This document shows positions 50,679 through 62,143 of a stretch of DNA of 64,000 bases, piece after piece (position 1 is the first letter of the stretch; every line of letters begins with the position of its first letter). A program made the position numbers and the translations under genes. Under the pieces are notes generated by a model that worked only from the letters and a program-made list of their open reading frames with translations, made no database searches and was not told the origin of the DNA. The DNA is from DASREM01 sp035652095 (lineage in GTDB: Bacteria; Acidobacteriota; Terriglobia; Terriglobales; Acidobacteriaceae): assembly GCA_035652095.1 (NCBI GenBank), contig DASREM010000030.1, positions 95,332 through 159,331 of the forward strand, read 5' to 3'.

Positions 50679-51569
50679 ATGTCGAATCGGATGTTTGAAA
50701 TGCCCGTAATCGTTGAACAAGCCGGAGTGATCGATGGCCGCCACCGGATGCCCCAGGGGAATTTGAGAGCCGCGGTTGCCGCTCTCATAAGGCACTGGCC
50801 GGAGTATCTGATGGAAGCGGCGTGCCTGGGCTTGTTCATGGTTTCGGCGTGCAGCTTCACCATTTTGCTGCAACACCCGGCGTCGTCTTTGCGACAGGCT
50901 GTTCCGAATGACTTGCTTCGCCGTCTGCTCACCGGAATAGCCATGGGCCTGACTGCGATCGGTCTCATTTACTCTCCGTGGGGGAGGCAGTCCGGCGCGC
51001 ACCTGAACCCGTCGTTGACCCTTACATTCTTCCGTCTTGGAAAGATCGAGCCTTGGGACGCTGCATTCTATGTCGCTGCGCAATTCATCGGCGGAGTCTG
51101 CGGGGTCTTGTTGAGTTCACTGATTTGGGGTCAAGCCATCGCGCACCAAAACGTGCGCTACGCGGCCACGCTGCCCGGTGGCAATCGTACCGCGGTTGCG
51201 TTCGTGGCCGAATTTGCCATCTCGTTCCTGATGATGACCATGGTCCTCAATGTCGCGAACTCGCCCCGCATTGCCCGATTCACCGGCGTGATCGCGGGCG
51301 CCCTGGTCGCAACCTACATCACTTTGGAATCGCCGCTTTCGGGCATGAGCATGAACCCGGCGAGAACGCTGGGATCAGCATTGCCCGGCCGCATCTGGAA
51401 TTCGCTCTGGATCTATTTCACGGCACCGCCCCTCGGAATGCTGCTCGCGTCCGAGCTTTACCTGCGGCTGCGCGGCAAGCACGCCGTCTTCTGCGCCAAG
51501 ATGCATCACGACCAGCACACGCGCTGCATCTTCCGCTGCAACTACAAAAACCTGAACCAACAACTCTGA
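50679..51569 (+). CDS. MIP-family aquaporin with a Cys/His-rich tail
   Basis: Aquaporin-like channel of 296 residues with six spans. The two half-helix motifs are SGAHLNPSLTL (NPS instead of NPA) and SGMSMNPARTLG (NPA with the selectivity-filter Arg). After the last span, a tail of about 30 residues contains CAKMHHDQHTRCIFRCNY, a Cys/His cluster that could bind metal or form disulfides. It likely passes water or a small neutral solute. A second ATG at 50691 is an alternative start. It opens a plus-strand run of ten genes with short gaps. Confidence 0.85.
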   Translation: MSNRMFEMPVIVEQAGVIDGRHRMPQGNLRAAVAALIRHWPEYLMEAACLGLFMVSACSFTILLQHPASSLRQAVPNDLLRRLLTGIAMGLTAIGLIYSPWGRQSGAHLNPSLTLTFFRLGKIEPWDAAFYVAAQFIGGVCGVLLSSLIWGQAIAHQNVRYAATLPGGNRTAVAFVAEFAISFLMMTMVLNVANSPRIARFTGVIAGALVATYITLESPLSGMSMNPARTLGSALPGRIWNSLWIYFTAPPLGMLLASELYLRLRGKHAVFCAKMHHDQHTRCIFRCNYKNLNQQL

Positions 51570-51582
51570 AGGAGATGATGGA

Positions 51583-52086
51583 ATGAATCGCAAGAAACTG
51601 CTGTATGGAGTAATTTTGGCCGCGGTCGTGATCGGCTGGGCCGCGTTTCGTCCGGAACGCCTGTTCGTGAATTCCAAAATCAATGAGAGCATGCCAATGG
51701 CAAGTGCAAGCGGCATGCCGGAAAAGACCTTGGCTTCGGGTACGTTCCATTCGGTTGCCCATTCGAGCGCGGGGAACGCTAGCATCTATCAGCTAGCTGA
51801 CGGGAGGCGCATTCTGCGCTTCACCAACTTCCAGACTTCCAATGGCCCCGATGTGCGCGTATACCTGGTGGGTGCCAACGACGCGACTGACAACGCAACG
51901 GTCACCCAGTCCGGTTTTCGCGAGATCGCGCCGCTTAAAGGCAACATCGGGGATCAGAATTACGAACTGTCTTCGGATGTGGACCTGACCAAGTATCACG
52001 CTGTCACCATTTGGTGTAAGCGCTTCAGCGTGAACTTTGCCACCGCGCCATTAAGTCCCGCGGGACCGATGGCCTCCAACAACTAG
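51583..52086 (+). CDS. DM13-domain membrane-anchored protein
   Basis: A 167-residue protein. An N-terminal anchor (KLLYGVILAAVVIGWAAF) is followed by a DM13 domain at about 48-158: ASGTFHSVAHSSAGNASIYQ, then LRFTNFQTSNGPDVRVYL, then VDLTKYHAVTIWCKRFSVNF with the conserved single Cys. DM13 domains are proposed electron-transfer modules near DOMON/cytochrome proteins. It lies 13 bases after the aquaporin stop and 23 before the GMC oxidoreductase, which could be its redox partner. AAGGAG precedes the ATG. Confidence 0.85.
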   Translation: MNRKKLLYGVILAAVVIGWAAFRPERLFVNSKINESMPMASASGMPEKTLASGTFHSVAHSSAGNASIYQLADGRRILRFTNFQTSNGPDVRVYLVGANDATDNATVTQSGFREIAPLKGNIGDQNYELSSDVDLTKYHAVTIWCKRFSVNFATAPLSPAGPMASNN

Positions 52087-52109
52087 CCGCTACATCGGAG
52101 GAGACGATC

Positions 52110-53729
52110 ATGAGCCGCGACCATCAGTTCGACGTCATTATTATCGGCACGGGCGCCGGGGGCGGAACACTTGCCTACCACCTGGCTCCGTCGGGCAAGC
52201 GGATTCTGATCCTGGAACGCGGCGACTATGTCGCTCGGGAAAAAGATAACTGGAATCCCCAAGCGGTCAACGTCGATGCCAAGTACAACACAAAAGAGTT
52301 GTGGCGAGACAGCGCCGGCAAGGAGCTCCATCCGCACACGAACTATTACGTGGGTGGGAATACGAAGTTTTACGGCGCGGCGCTGTTCCGGCTTCGTCGT
52401 GAAGACTTCGGCGAGCTTCGCCATCATGGCGGCGTTTCCCCGGCCTGGCCGATCACCTACGACGAACTGGAACCCTACTACACGCAAGCCGAGCACCTTT
52501 ACCAGGTTCACGGCAACCGCGGCGAAGATCCGACGGAACCGACGGCCGGTACGGCTTATCCCTGGCCGGCCGTCTCACACGAACCACGGATCCAGCATCT
52601 CGCCGACGACTTCGCGGCCGCAGGGCTGAAGCCCTTTCATACTCCGCTCGGAGTCATGCTGGACGAGAAAAATCCGCGCCTCAGCCCTTGCATTCGCTGC
52701 AATACCTGCGACGGCTTTCCCTGCCTGGTGCAAGCAAAATCGGACGCGCAGGTCCTGTGTGTCGACCCGGCCGTGCAGCATCCGAATGTCACTTTGCTGA
52801 CGAACGCCTTGGTGAAGCGGTTGGAAACCGACGCATCGGGGCGAGAGGTCAAACAAGTGGTGGTGGAGAGACAGGGTAATCTGGAGACTTACTCTGCCGA
52901 TGTCGTTGTGGTTGCCTGCGGCGCCATCAACTCCGCGGCGTTGCTGTTGCGATCGGCCAATGACAAGCACCCTCGCGGACTGGCAAACAGCTCTGACGTA
53001 GTCGGCCGCCATTACATGGGACACACGAATTCCGTCCTGATGGCGATTTCCAAGTGCCCGAACCCCACCGTCTTCCAGAAGACGCTTTCCGTGAACGACT
53101 TCTATTTCGGCTCGAGCGATTTCGAGTACCCGATGGGCCACATCTCGTTCGTGGGCAAGCTGGACTCGATCACTCTGCGCGCCGGCGCGCCCGCGATCGC
53201 CCCTAGCTTTACTCTGGAATTGATGGCCAAGCATTCTTTGGATTTCTGGCTCACGTCGGAAGACCTTCCGGATCCCAATAACCGGGTCACGATCAATCGT
53301 GATGGCGAGATTGTTCTCACCTACACGCCGAATAATCTTGAGGCTCACGAACAGCTCAAGAAACACCTGCAGCGGGCGATGAAGCAGAATACCTGCTCGG
53401 TTCATGGACATGACTGCCACCAGGGACTGTTCGCGCGCAGTTTGTATGTCGGCCAGCGGATTCCACTGGCGGGCGTAGCCCATCAGAACGGGACGATCCG
53501 CTTTGGCCACGATCCCAAGACCTCGGTCCTCGACGTCAATTGCAAAGCTCACGATCTCGACAACCTTTACGTGGTGGATGGCAGCTTTTTCCCGTCCAGC
53601 GCCGCGGTCAATCCGGCGCTGACGATTGTGGCCAACGCTCTACGAGTCGGAGATCACCTGTTACGGCGTCTTGGAGTCTCTGCGGGTGAGTATGCGGCCA
53701 AGCCGGTCGAAGTTCAGACGGTCGTATGA
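52110..53729 (+). CDS. GMC-family flavin oxidoreductase with a four-cysteine cluster
   Basis: FAD-dependent GMC oxidoreductase of 539 residues. The dinucleotide-binding fold is VIIIGTGAGGGTLAYHL; the C-terminal GMC block with the active-site His-Asn region is NGTIRFGHDP followed by NLYVVDGSFFPSSAAVNPAL. Cys194, Cys197, Cys200 and Cys205 (CIRCNTCDGFPC) form a compact cluster unusual for sugar or alcohol oxidases but seen in a bacterial subgroup. It likely oxidises a sugar or polyol. GGAGGAG precedes the ATG. Its stop overlaps the VOC gene start (ATGA). Confidence 0.88.
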   Translation: MSRDHQFDVIIIGTGAGGGTLAYHLAPSGKRILILERGDYVAREKDNWNPQAVNVDAKYNTKELWRDSAGKELHPHTNYYVGGNTKFYGAALFRLRREDFGELRHHGGVSPAWPITYDELEPYYTQAEHLYQVHGNRGEDPTEPTAGTAYPWPAVSHEPRIQHLADDFAAAGLKPFHTPLGVMLDEKNPRLSPCIRCNTCDGFPCLVQAKSDAQVLCVDPAVQHPNVTLLTNALVKRLETDASGREVKQVVVERQGNLETYSADVVVVACGAINSAALLLRSANDKHPRGLANSSDVVGRHYMGHTNSVLMAISKCPNPTVFQKTLSVNDFYFGSSDFEYPMGHISFVGKLDSITLRAGAPAIAPSFTLELMAKHSLDFWLTSEDLPDPNNRVTINRDGEIVLTYTPNNLEAHEQLKKHLQRAMKQNTCSVHGHDCHQGLFARSLYVGQRIPLAGVAHQNGTIRFGHDPKTSVLDVNCKAHDLDNLYVVDGSFFPSSAAVNPALTIVANALRVGDHLLRRLGVSAGEYAAKPVEVQTVV

Positions 53730-54763
53730 ACACTATGAAAACGTTGCGACGCCATGGCTGGCACATTGTTGTTCTTGCGGTGTTGCTGCCCACCTGCATT
53801 GGGGCAGCCGGCCAGGGGTTAAAGCCCCTCGTGACGGAGATCAACGCCGTCAACATGACAGTCGCCGATATGGACCGGGCAGTCCAGTTCTACTCTCAGG
53901 TGTTGGACTTCCAAAAAGTCTCCGATGCCGAAGTTGCCGGCGAGCCTTATGAACACCTGGAAGGAGTGTTTGGTCTGCGCATGCGAATAGTGCGCATGCG
54001 TCTGGGCGACGAATCCATCGAGTTAACGGAGTACCTGGCCCCTCGCGGCCGGCCGATTCCGCCCGACGCCCACAGTAATGACCGCTCATTCCAGCATATT
54101 GCGATCATCGTGAGCGACATGGACGGGGCTTTCGCCCGCCTCAAGCAAGCAAAAGTAGAATACGCCTCCTCCGGCCCGCAGCGACTGCCCGATTGGAACA
54201 AGAATGCCGCGGGGATTGAGGCTTTTTACTTTAAAGACCCCGACGGGCACCCCTTGGAGATCCTGCACTTCCCTTCCGACAAGGGTCTGGAAAAGTGGCA
54301 CCGTTCCAACGATCGCCTGTTCCTGGGGATTGACCATACGGCTATCGTGGTCGCAGACACAGACGCCAGCCTGACGTTCTACCGGGACTTGCTCGGCATG
54401 CGAGTGGCCGGTGAAAGCGAGAACTATGGCACTGAGCAGGAACATCTGAACAACGTGTTCGGGGCGCATTTGCGGATCACGGCTTTACGCGCCGCCGTGG
54501 GTCCCGGGATCGAACTGTTGGAGTATATTGCGCCCCGGACGGGAGCCCCCTTTCCAGCCGACGAGCACGCTAATGACATTCTGCATCGGCAAACCGAGGT
54601 GTTTACCCCTGATGCTGCGATTGCCGCTCGTAAACTTCTATCTGCCCACACGAACTTTGTATCTTCCGGCGTGATCACCGAATCGGATGGACGCTTGGGA
54701 TTTCATAAAGCTTTCCTCGTGCGTGACCCCGATGGACACGCAGTTCTAGTCGAGGAACGATAG
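53726..54763 (+). CDS. Exported protein with two VOC (glyoxalase-like) domains
   Basis: A 345-residue protein: signal peptide (WHIVVLAVLLPTCIGAAGQG), then two tandem VOC domains (about 33-185 and 190-343). Each starts with a metal-type element (INAVNMTVADMDRAVQFYSQ; IDHTAIVVADTDASLTFYRD) and ends with a DPDGH element. It may isomerise or cleave an oxidised sugar product near the membrane. It is coupled to the GMC gene by a four-base overlap, so it probably works on the same substrate. The exact reaction is unknown. Confidence 0.83.
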   Translation: MNTMKTLRRHGWHIVVLAVLLPTCIGAAGQGLKPLVTEINAVNMTVADMDRAVQFYSQVLDFQKVSDAEVAGEPYEHLEGVFGLRMRIVRMRLGDESIELTEYLAPRGRPIPPDAHSNDRSFQHIAIIVSDMDGAFARLKQAKVEYASSGPQRLPDWNKNAAGIEAFYFKDPDGHPLEILHFPSDKGLEKWHRSNDRLFLGIDHTAIVVADTDASLTFYRDLLGMRVAGESENYGTEQEHLNNVFGAHLRITALRAAVGPGIELLEYIAPRTGAPFPADEHANDILHRQTEVFTPDAAIAARKLLSAHTNFVSSGVITESDGRLGFHKAFLVRDPDGHAVLVEER

Positions 54764-54772
54764 GAGCAGAAC

Positions 54773-54946
54773 GTGAGTCACGGAATTCTTCAACTCGCTG
54801 TGAGCGGTGTAGTTCCGCTTCAATTGGAGTACCGGCGGGCCGGCGTACCTTTAGGCGAACGAGAGCCCGTTGAAGCCGCATCGTCGGATGGCTATTTGGA
54901 TCAAACCCTGGATGACGAATTCACCTGCCTGTTAGAACTTATCTGA
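54773..54946 (+). CDS. 57-residue hypothetical protein
   Basis: A small gene in the gap between the VOC and GH63-like genes: GTG at 54773, TGA ending 54946. It begins MSHGILQLAVSGVVPLQ and ends CLLELI. AGGAG lies seven bases upstream, overlapping the end of the VOC gene. It is acidic with mixed hydrophobic residues and no membrane helix. No family is recognised. Position and ribosome-binding site support translation; the alternative is that this is only spacer. Confidence 0.5.
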   Translation: MSHGILQLAVSGVVPLQLEYRRAGVPLGEREPVEAASSDGYLDQTLDDEFTCLLELI

Positions 54947-54961
54947 CTGCCGGAGACTGAA

Positions 54962-57637
<2,676 letters not shown>

Positions 57638-57663
57638 CGAAATCTTATGAACGGAGAATTGCG

Positions 57664-58767
57664 ATGAAAGGCATCAGCGTATTTCCTGGCAAGCCCAACA
57701 GCGTTCACCTTGCCGATTTGAATCGGCCGAGTGTGCAGGATATCCCCAATGGACGCGGCGTACTGGTCAAAGTTCTGCGCGTTGGAGTTGACGGTACCGA
57801 TAAAGAAATCAACGCAGCCGAGTACGGCGCCGCACCTCCAGGATACGACTTCCTGGTGATCGGCCATGAGGGCTTTGGACGGGTCGAAGCGGTCGGCCCG
57901 AACGTTACAGAACTAAAGCCGGGTGACTATGTGGTTGCAACCGTGCGCCGTCCCGGGAAGAGCATTTATGACTTGATCGGCACCAACGACATGACCACCG
58001 ACGATGTCTACTACGAGCGCGGCATCAATCTGCGCCATGGGTTCCTCACCGAGTACTACGTAGACGACGCCGAGTTCATCGTGAAAGTCCCACAGGGCTT
58101 GAAGCACGTCGGCGTATTACTGGAGCCGTTCACTGTGGTCGAAAAGGGGATCCATCAAGCCTATGAAATCCAGCGCCGCTTGAAAGTTTGGCGTCCCCGC
58201 CGCGCGGCGGTGATGGGGGCCGGCACGATTGGCCTCCTCGCCACCCTGGCTCTGCGTTTGCGCGGCATTGATGTAACCACATTCGCCCGCAACCCCAAGC
58301 CGAACCTGAATGCGGAGCTGATCGAAAGCATCGGCGCGCGCTATCAAATCACCCAAGAGGTTCCGATCGTGGAAGGCGCACGAAAGTTTGGGCCCTTCGA
58401 TCTGATCTTCGAAGCCACTGGAAACTCGAGTGTGGTCTTCGACAGCATGCAGGCCCTGGGGAAGAATGGCGTGCTCGTGCTCTCCAGCGTCACCGGCGGA
58501 GACCGCATGATCCAGGTTCCCGCGGATCGCATCAACCTCGACTTCGTTCTCGGCAACAAGGTGATGGTCGGAACCGTTAACGCTAACCGCGAATACTTTG
58601 AAATGGGAGTTCGCGATATGTCGCAGGCGGAGGCCGAGTATCCCGGCTGGCTAAGCCGGTTGCTGACCGATCCGGTGAAGGGCCTGGACAACTATGCGGA
58701 GCTGTTCAACAAGTTGATCAATCCCAACGGATCCATCAAGGTTTATTGCGAAGTGGCGGATATCTAG
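57664..58767 (+). CDS. Zinc-dependent glucose 1-dehydrogenase (archaeal-type)
   Basis: A 367-residue medium-chain dehydrogenase oxidising glucose to gluconolactone with NAD(P). Rossmann fold GAGTIG at 185-190. The zinc site reads Asp43 (GVDGTD), His68-Glu69 (GHEGFG) and Glu154 (LLEPF). The first ligand is Asp rather than the usual Cys, as in Haloferax glucose dehydrogenase. No structural-zinc cysteines are visible. It lies between the glucosidase and the debranching enzyme, all with close spacing, so glucose set free by both would feed it. The C-terminus EYFEMGVRDM is family-typical. Confidence 0.88.
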   Translation: MKGISVFPGKPNSVHLADLNRPSVQDIPNGRGVLVKVLRVGVDGTDKEINAAEYGAAPPGYDFLVIGHEGFGRVEAVGPNVTELKPGDYVVATVRRPGKSIYDLIGTNDMTTDDVYYERGINLRHGFLTEYYVDDAEFIVKVPQGLKHVGVLLEPFTVVEKGIHQAYEIQRRLKVWRPRRAAVMGAGTIGLLATLALRLRGIDVTTFARNPKPNLNAELIESIGARYQITQEVPIVEGARKFGPFDLIFEATGNSSVVFDSMQALGKNGVLVLSSVTGGDRMIQVPADRINLDFVLGNKVMVGTVNANREYFEMGVRDMSQAEAEYPGWLSRLLTDPVKGLDNYAELFNKLINPNGSIKVYCEVADI

Positions 58768-58786
58768 TTCGCTCACGGAGATCATC

Positions 58787-60820
58787 ATGATTCAATTTGG
58801 AGCAGACGTTTGCGCCAACTTTGACGCCGGGGTACAGCGCGAATGGCTGGAGACCAACGGCATCGGGGGATTCGCCTCCGCTACTATCAGCGGCTGCAAT
58901 ACCCGGCGCTATCACGGGCTCCTGGTCGCCGCGACCAAGCCGCCGGTGGGCCGCTACGTTCTGCTCTCAAAGGTGGAAGAAACCCTGATCATCGATGGCA
59001 AGACTTTTGAGCTTGGAACCAACCGGTATCCCGGAGTTGTCCATCCCCAGGGATTCTCTCTGCTTCAACAGTTCCGTCTCGATCCGTTTCCTGTATTTAC
59101 ATTCAGCGCGGATGGAATCGAGCTCGAGAAATCGGTGTTCATGGTTCAGGGCGAGAACACGACCGTTGTTCAATACCGGATCCTCACTCCGAACGCGCGG
59201 CAGATCCAACTGGAAGTTCGCCCCCTGATCGCCTTCCGCGACTATCACAGCCTCACCCACGAGAACGGAGCTATTAACAGTAATATCGAGCAGCGTCCCG
59301 GACTGGAGAGCTTCTCTCCTTACCGCGATCTGCCGCCACTGTATCTCGCGAACGACGCGTCGGAGGTAAAGCACGCCGGTGACTGGTATCGTAACTTTGA
59401 ATATGATGCCGAGCGCGAACGCGGGCTGGATTATGTCGAGGATCTCTTCAGCCCGTGCATTCTGCGATTCAATCTCAGCGCCAAGCCGCAGGCAGCCCTG
59501 ATTGCATCCACCGAACGGCACAAGGTAAGCGCGGCACAGAGCCATCGCGACTCCGAGATCGCCCGACGAAGGGAAGGGGCCCAGCGCTCTCCGGTGGACG
59601 ACGAATTTGTCAGATCGCTGTCCTCGGCCACTGACCAATACATCGTTTCGCGCGGCAATCAGAAGAGCGTGATCGCCGGCTATCATTGGTTTGCCGATTG
59701 GGGTCGGGACACGATGATTTCCCTTCCCGGACTGACGCTCCCCACAGGCCGTTTCGACGTCGCCCGCAGGATACTCCGTGCTTTTGCCCAGCACGTGGAC
59801 CAGGGCATGCTGCCGAATCGTTTTCCCGACGCCGGCGAGACCCCCGAGTACAACACGGTGGACGCAACGTTGTGGTTCTTTGAGGCGGTCCGCGCATTTC
59901 TGGCATACACCGGGGATCTCACGTTCATCGAGAACGAACTGTATGCAGTGTTGACCGACATCATTTCATGGCACATCCGCGGCACTCGCTTCGGTATCAA
60001 GCTGGAAGAAAATGGACTGCTCAGTTCCGGAGCGCCCGGCGTACAACTCACCTGGATGGATGCTAAGGTCGGAGATTGGGTCGTCACGCCACGCACGGGC
60101 AAAGCTGTGGAGATTCAGGCGCTCTGGTACAACGCGCTCTGCATCATGGGAACCATCGCTTCACGGCTGGGCGACGAACCCGCGCGCAAGAAATTCGACA
60201 ACATGGCCGCGCTCACCAAGTGGAGTTTCAATCGCCTGCTGTGGAACGAGAAGCTCGGCTGCTTGCATGACGTCGTGAATGGCGGACCACCCGATCCAAG
60301 TATCCGCCCCAACCAGATTTTGGCCGTGAGCTTGCCCCATACCATGCTGAGCCCCGAACGCGCCCGGCAGGTCGTCAACACCGTGCAACAACATCTTCTG
60401 ACTCCCTACGGACTGCGTAGCCTTTCGCCGGCCGATCCCAACTATCGTGGCCGCTACACCGGAGATCAGTTCAGTCGCGACGGCGCTTATCATCAGGGAA
60501 CCGTCTGGCCCTGGCTGATGGGTCCGTTCATCACCGCGTACATAAGGGTGAATGAAGGAAGCAAGACCTCACGAGAACAGGCTGCGGCCTGGCTGTCGCC
60601 GTTAAAGGCGCACCTCAGTGAAGCAGGTTTGGGGCACATCTCGGAAATATTCGACGGAGACGCTCCGCATCGGCCGGTCGGCTGTATCGCACAGGCCTGG
60701 AGCTTGGCCGAGATCCTGCGGGCCACGGTCGAAGACATTCATGCGGTGCGGCCGGAAGCCAAAAGCAGCGCTCCGGTTCAGTCTGGGATCCATAAGAGCA
60801 AACAGGTTGCCGCATCCTAA
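58787..60820 (+). CDS. Glycogen debranching enzyme, amylo-alpha-1,6-glucosidase
   Basis: A 677-residue GDE-type protein: N-terminal GDE_N domain (QREWLETNGIGGFASATISG, YHGLLVAATKPPVGR) and C-terminal GH133-like (alpha/alpha)6 barrel with WFADWGRDTMISLPGLTL (catalytic Asp about 304), YNTVDATLWFFEAV and the closing GAYHQGTVWPWLMGPFI. It removes alpha-1,6 branches of glycogen in the cytoplasm. CGGAG lies before the ATG. Together with MalQ at 17.9 kb and GH15 at 44.4 kb it would empty glycogen to glucose. Confidence 0.92.
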   Translation: MIQFGADVCANFDAGVQREWLETNGIGGFASATISGCNTRRYHGLLVAATKPPVGRYVLLSKVEETLIIDGKTFELGTNRYPGVVHPQGFSLLQQFRLDPFPVFTFSADGIELEKSVFMVQGENTTVVQYRILTPNARQIQLEVRPLIAFRDYHSLTHENGAINSNIEQRPGLESFSPYRDLPPLYLANDASEVKHAGDWYRNFEYDAERERGLDYVEDLFSPCILRFNLSAKPQAALIASTERHKVSAAQSHRDSEIARRREGAQRSPVDDEFVRSLSSATDQYIVSRGNQKSVIAGYHWFADWGRDTMISLPGLTLPTGRFDVARRILRAFAQHVDQGMLPNRFPDAGETPEYNTVDATLWFFEAVRAFLAYTGDLTFIENELYAVLTDIISWHIRGTRFGIKLEENGLLSSGAPGVQLTWMDAKVGDWVVTPRTGKAVEIQALWYNALCIMGTIASRLGDEPARKKFDNMAALTKWSFNRLLWNEKLGCLHDVVNGGPPDPSIRPNQILAVSLPHTMLSPERARQVVNTVQQHLLTPYGLRSLSPADPNYRGRYTGDQFSRDGAYHQGTVWPWLMGPFITAYIRVNEGSKTSREQAAAWLSPLKAHLSEAGLGHISEIFDGDAPHRPVGCIAQAWSLAEILRATVEDIHAVRPEAKSSAPVQSGIHKSKQVAAS

Positions 60821-60829
60821 GGAGAAGCA

Positions 60830-61393
60830 ATGTCAGTGCGTCCCCTCAACATTCCGGTCATTCTCGGCACCACGCGCCAGGGCCGCATGAGCGCTCACGT
60901 CGCAAGAGTCGTCACTCAAGAACTTGCGAAGCGCCCTGATGTCGCAACAGAACTCATCGACATAGCCACCATGCCGTTGCCGACCAATGACGCCGGCGAG
61001 GCCATCAAGGACAGCACGTTTTCCACCAGGATGGACCAAGCCGACGCGATCGTGATCGTGGCCCCGGAATACAATCATGGCTACAGTGGCCTGCTGAAGC
61101 ACGTTCTTGACAGCTGCCTGAAGGAGTACATCCACAAGGCCGTCGGCATCGTCGGAGTTTCCTCCGGACCTTTTGGAGGCACGCGTGTCATTCAGAACCT
61201 GCTCCCGGTCATGCGCGAACTCGGGCTGGTCACCATCTTCTGGGACGTGAACTTTTCTTCAGTGCAGAATTCCTTCGACTCCAACGGAGAACTCACCGAC
61301 GCTTCCTACATTCGTCGTATCGACAAATTTTTGAAGGAACTGATTTGGATGGGAAAGACTCTCCGCTACGGACGAGAGAACGTGGCTGCCTAG
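60830..61393 (+). CDS. NADPH-dependent FMN reductase-like flavoprotein
   Basis: A 187-residue flavodoxin-fold reductase. The phosphate loop is GTTRQGRMS; the flavin-ring segment is VIVAPEYNHGYSGLLKHVLD; SSGPFGGTRVIQNL is the second flavin contact. Members reduce FMN, quinones or chromate with NADPH. AAGGAG precedes the ATG by a normal distance, ten bases after the debranching gene. It may give reduced flavin or reduce quinone alongside the dehydrogenases of the run. Confidence 0.88.
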   Translation: MSVRPLNIPVILGTTRQGRMSAHVARVVTQELAKRPDVATELIDIATMPLPTNDAGEAIKDSTFSTRMDQADAIVIVAPEYNHGYSGLLKHVLDSCLKEYIHKAVGIVGVSSGPFGGTRVIQNLLPVMRELGLVTIFWDVNFSSVQNSFDSNGELTDASYIRRIDKFLKELIWMGKTLRYGRENVAA

Positions 61394-61402
61394 GAAACTA
61401 AA

Positions 61403-61588
61403 ATGCCCTCACGTGAAAAGATGAAATGCCCGCACTGCGGCGCCGAGATGAACCACCACGCTGATAAAATCTTGCGCGCTGAATCGGCGGCCACGCCGCT
61501 GGATTCCATCTTCGGAGGCGTCGTGCTGGAGTTGCATAGCTGTCCTGGGTGCGGAGCCTCAGGCGCGAGAAGTGCCCTGGATTTGTAG
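61403..61588 (+). CDS. Small zinc-ribbon protein
   Basis: A 61-residue protein with two CxxC knuckles, MKCPHCGAEM and SCPGCGA, 36 residues apart, forming a zinc ribbon. The true start may be the internal Met at residue 7. It lies ten bases after the FMN reductase and probably closes the operon. Function unknown; DNA, RNA or protein binding are all possible. Confidence 0.65.
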   Translation: MPSREKMKCPHCGAEMNHHADKILRAESAATPLDSIFGGVVLELHSCPGCGASGARSALDL

Positions 61589-61683
61589 TTTTAAGGTCGA
61601 GCGCTGGCGCGACAATCACGAAGCCAGCCGAAAATGCGCCACCACAGAGGAATTGCGTGACTACCGCAAGTGGAAGAAAAGAA

Positions 61684-61730
61684 TGGTAGGCACGAGGAGA
61701 CTCGAACTCCTGACCTCTACCGTGTCAAGG
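61684..61730 (-). pseudogene. 3' half of tRNA-Val(GAC), likely attachment-site remnant
   Basis: On the minus strand the sequence is tRNA-like from the anticodon loop to the end: loop TTGACAC (anticodon GAC, 61724-61726), GGTAG, variable loop AGGTC, T-arm AGGAG-TTCGAGT-CTCCT, acceptor CGTGCCT, then A and an encoded CCA. The 5' half (acceptor AGGCACG, D-arm, left anticodon stem) is absent; bases before the loop read GAGCC where CTACC is needed. A 3' tRNA fragment ending at the anticodon loop is the usual scar of tyrosine-recombinase integration. The CCA end points left, so the element should lie to the right. Confidence 0.7.
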
Positions 61731-61978
61731 CTCCCGGAGATGGAATATCAAGAACTTACGAGCCATTTTCGGGACACCGAGTAGCGTTCGGAGCGGTTAG
61801 AAACGGTTACTGTTCCCACGCGGACGGGTTGGCAGAACGCAGTAAACCGTTGCTTTTATGCGATAACGTTACCGCAACACCAGGTGTCGGATGGCGGCAA
61901 AGCCTTGATCGCTGGAAGTATGGGGGCAGGGGGCCCAGTCGATGAGAGGTAGTGCCACCAAAAAGGAGGGAACACCCC

Positions 61979-62143
61979 ATGACAAGCGACGGGATGGCTA
62001 AAGAACGGGAATTAAATCGTGAAGGGAATAGGACTCTGCCCCGAGGAACACGGATCGTGAGTGTAAACGCGATGTTTCGCCAATTATCAATATTTCACGG
62101 GACTAGGTTTGCCATATCTCCCGAATGGTCATCGTCACTGTGA
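61979..62143 (+). CDS. 54-residue hypothetical protein
   Basis: A small frame starting MTSDGMAKERELNREG with AGGAGG nine bases before the ATG, a strong ribosome-binding site. The rest is basic and mixed, with no recognised family. Its 3' end overlaps the minus-strand membrane-protein frame by 49 bases, so at most one of the two may be expressed at a time. It lies in the sparse region after the tRNA scar. Confidence 0.35.
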   Translation: MTSDGMAKERELNREGNRTLPRGTRIVSVNAMFRQLSIFHGTRFAISPEWSSSL

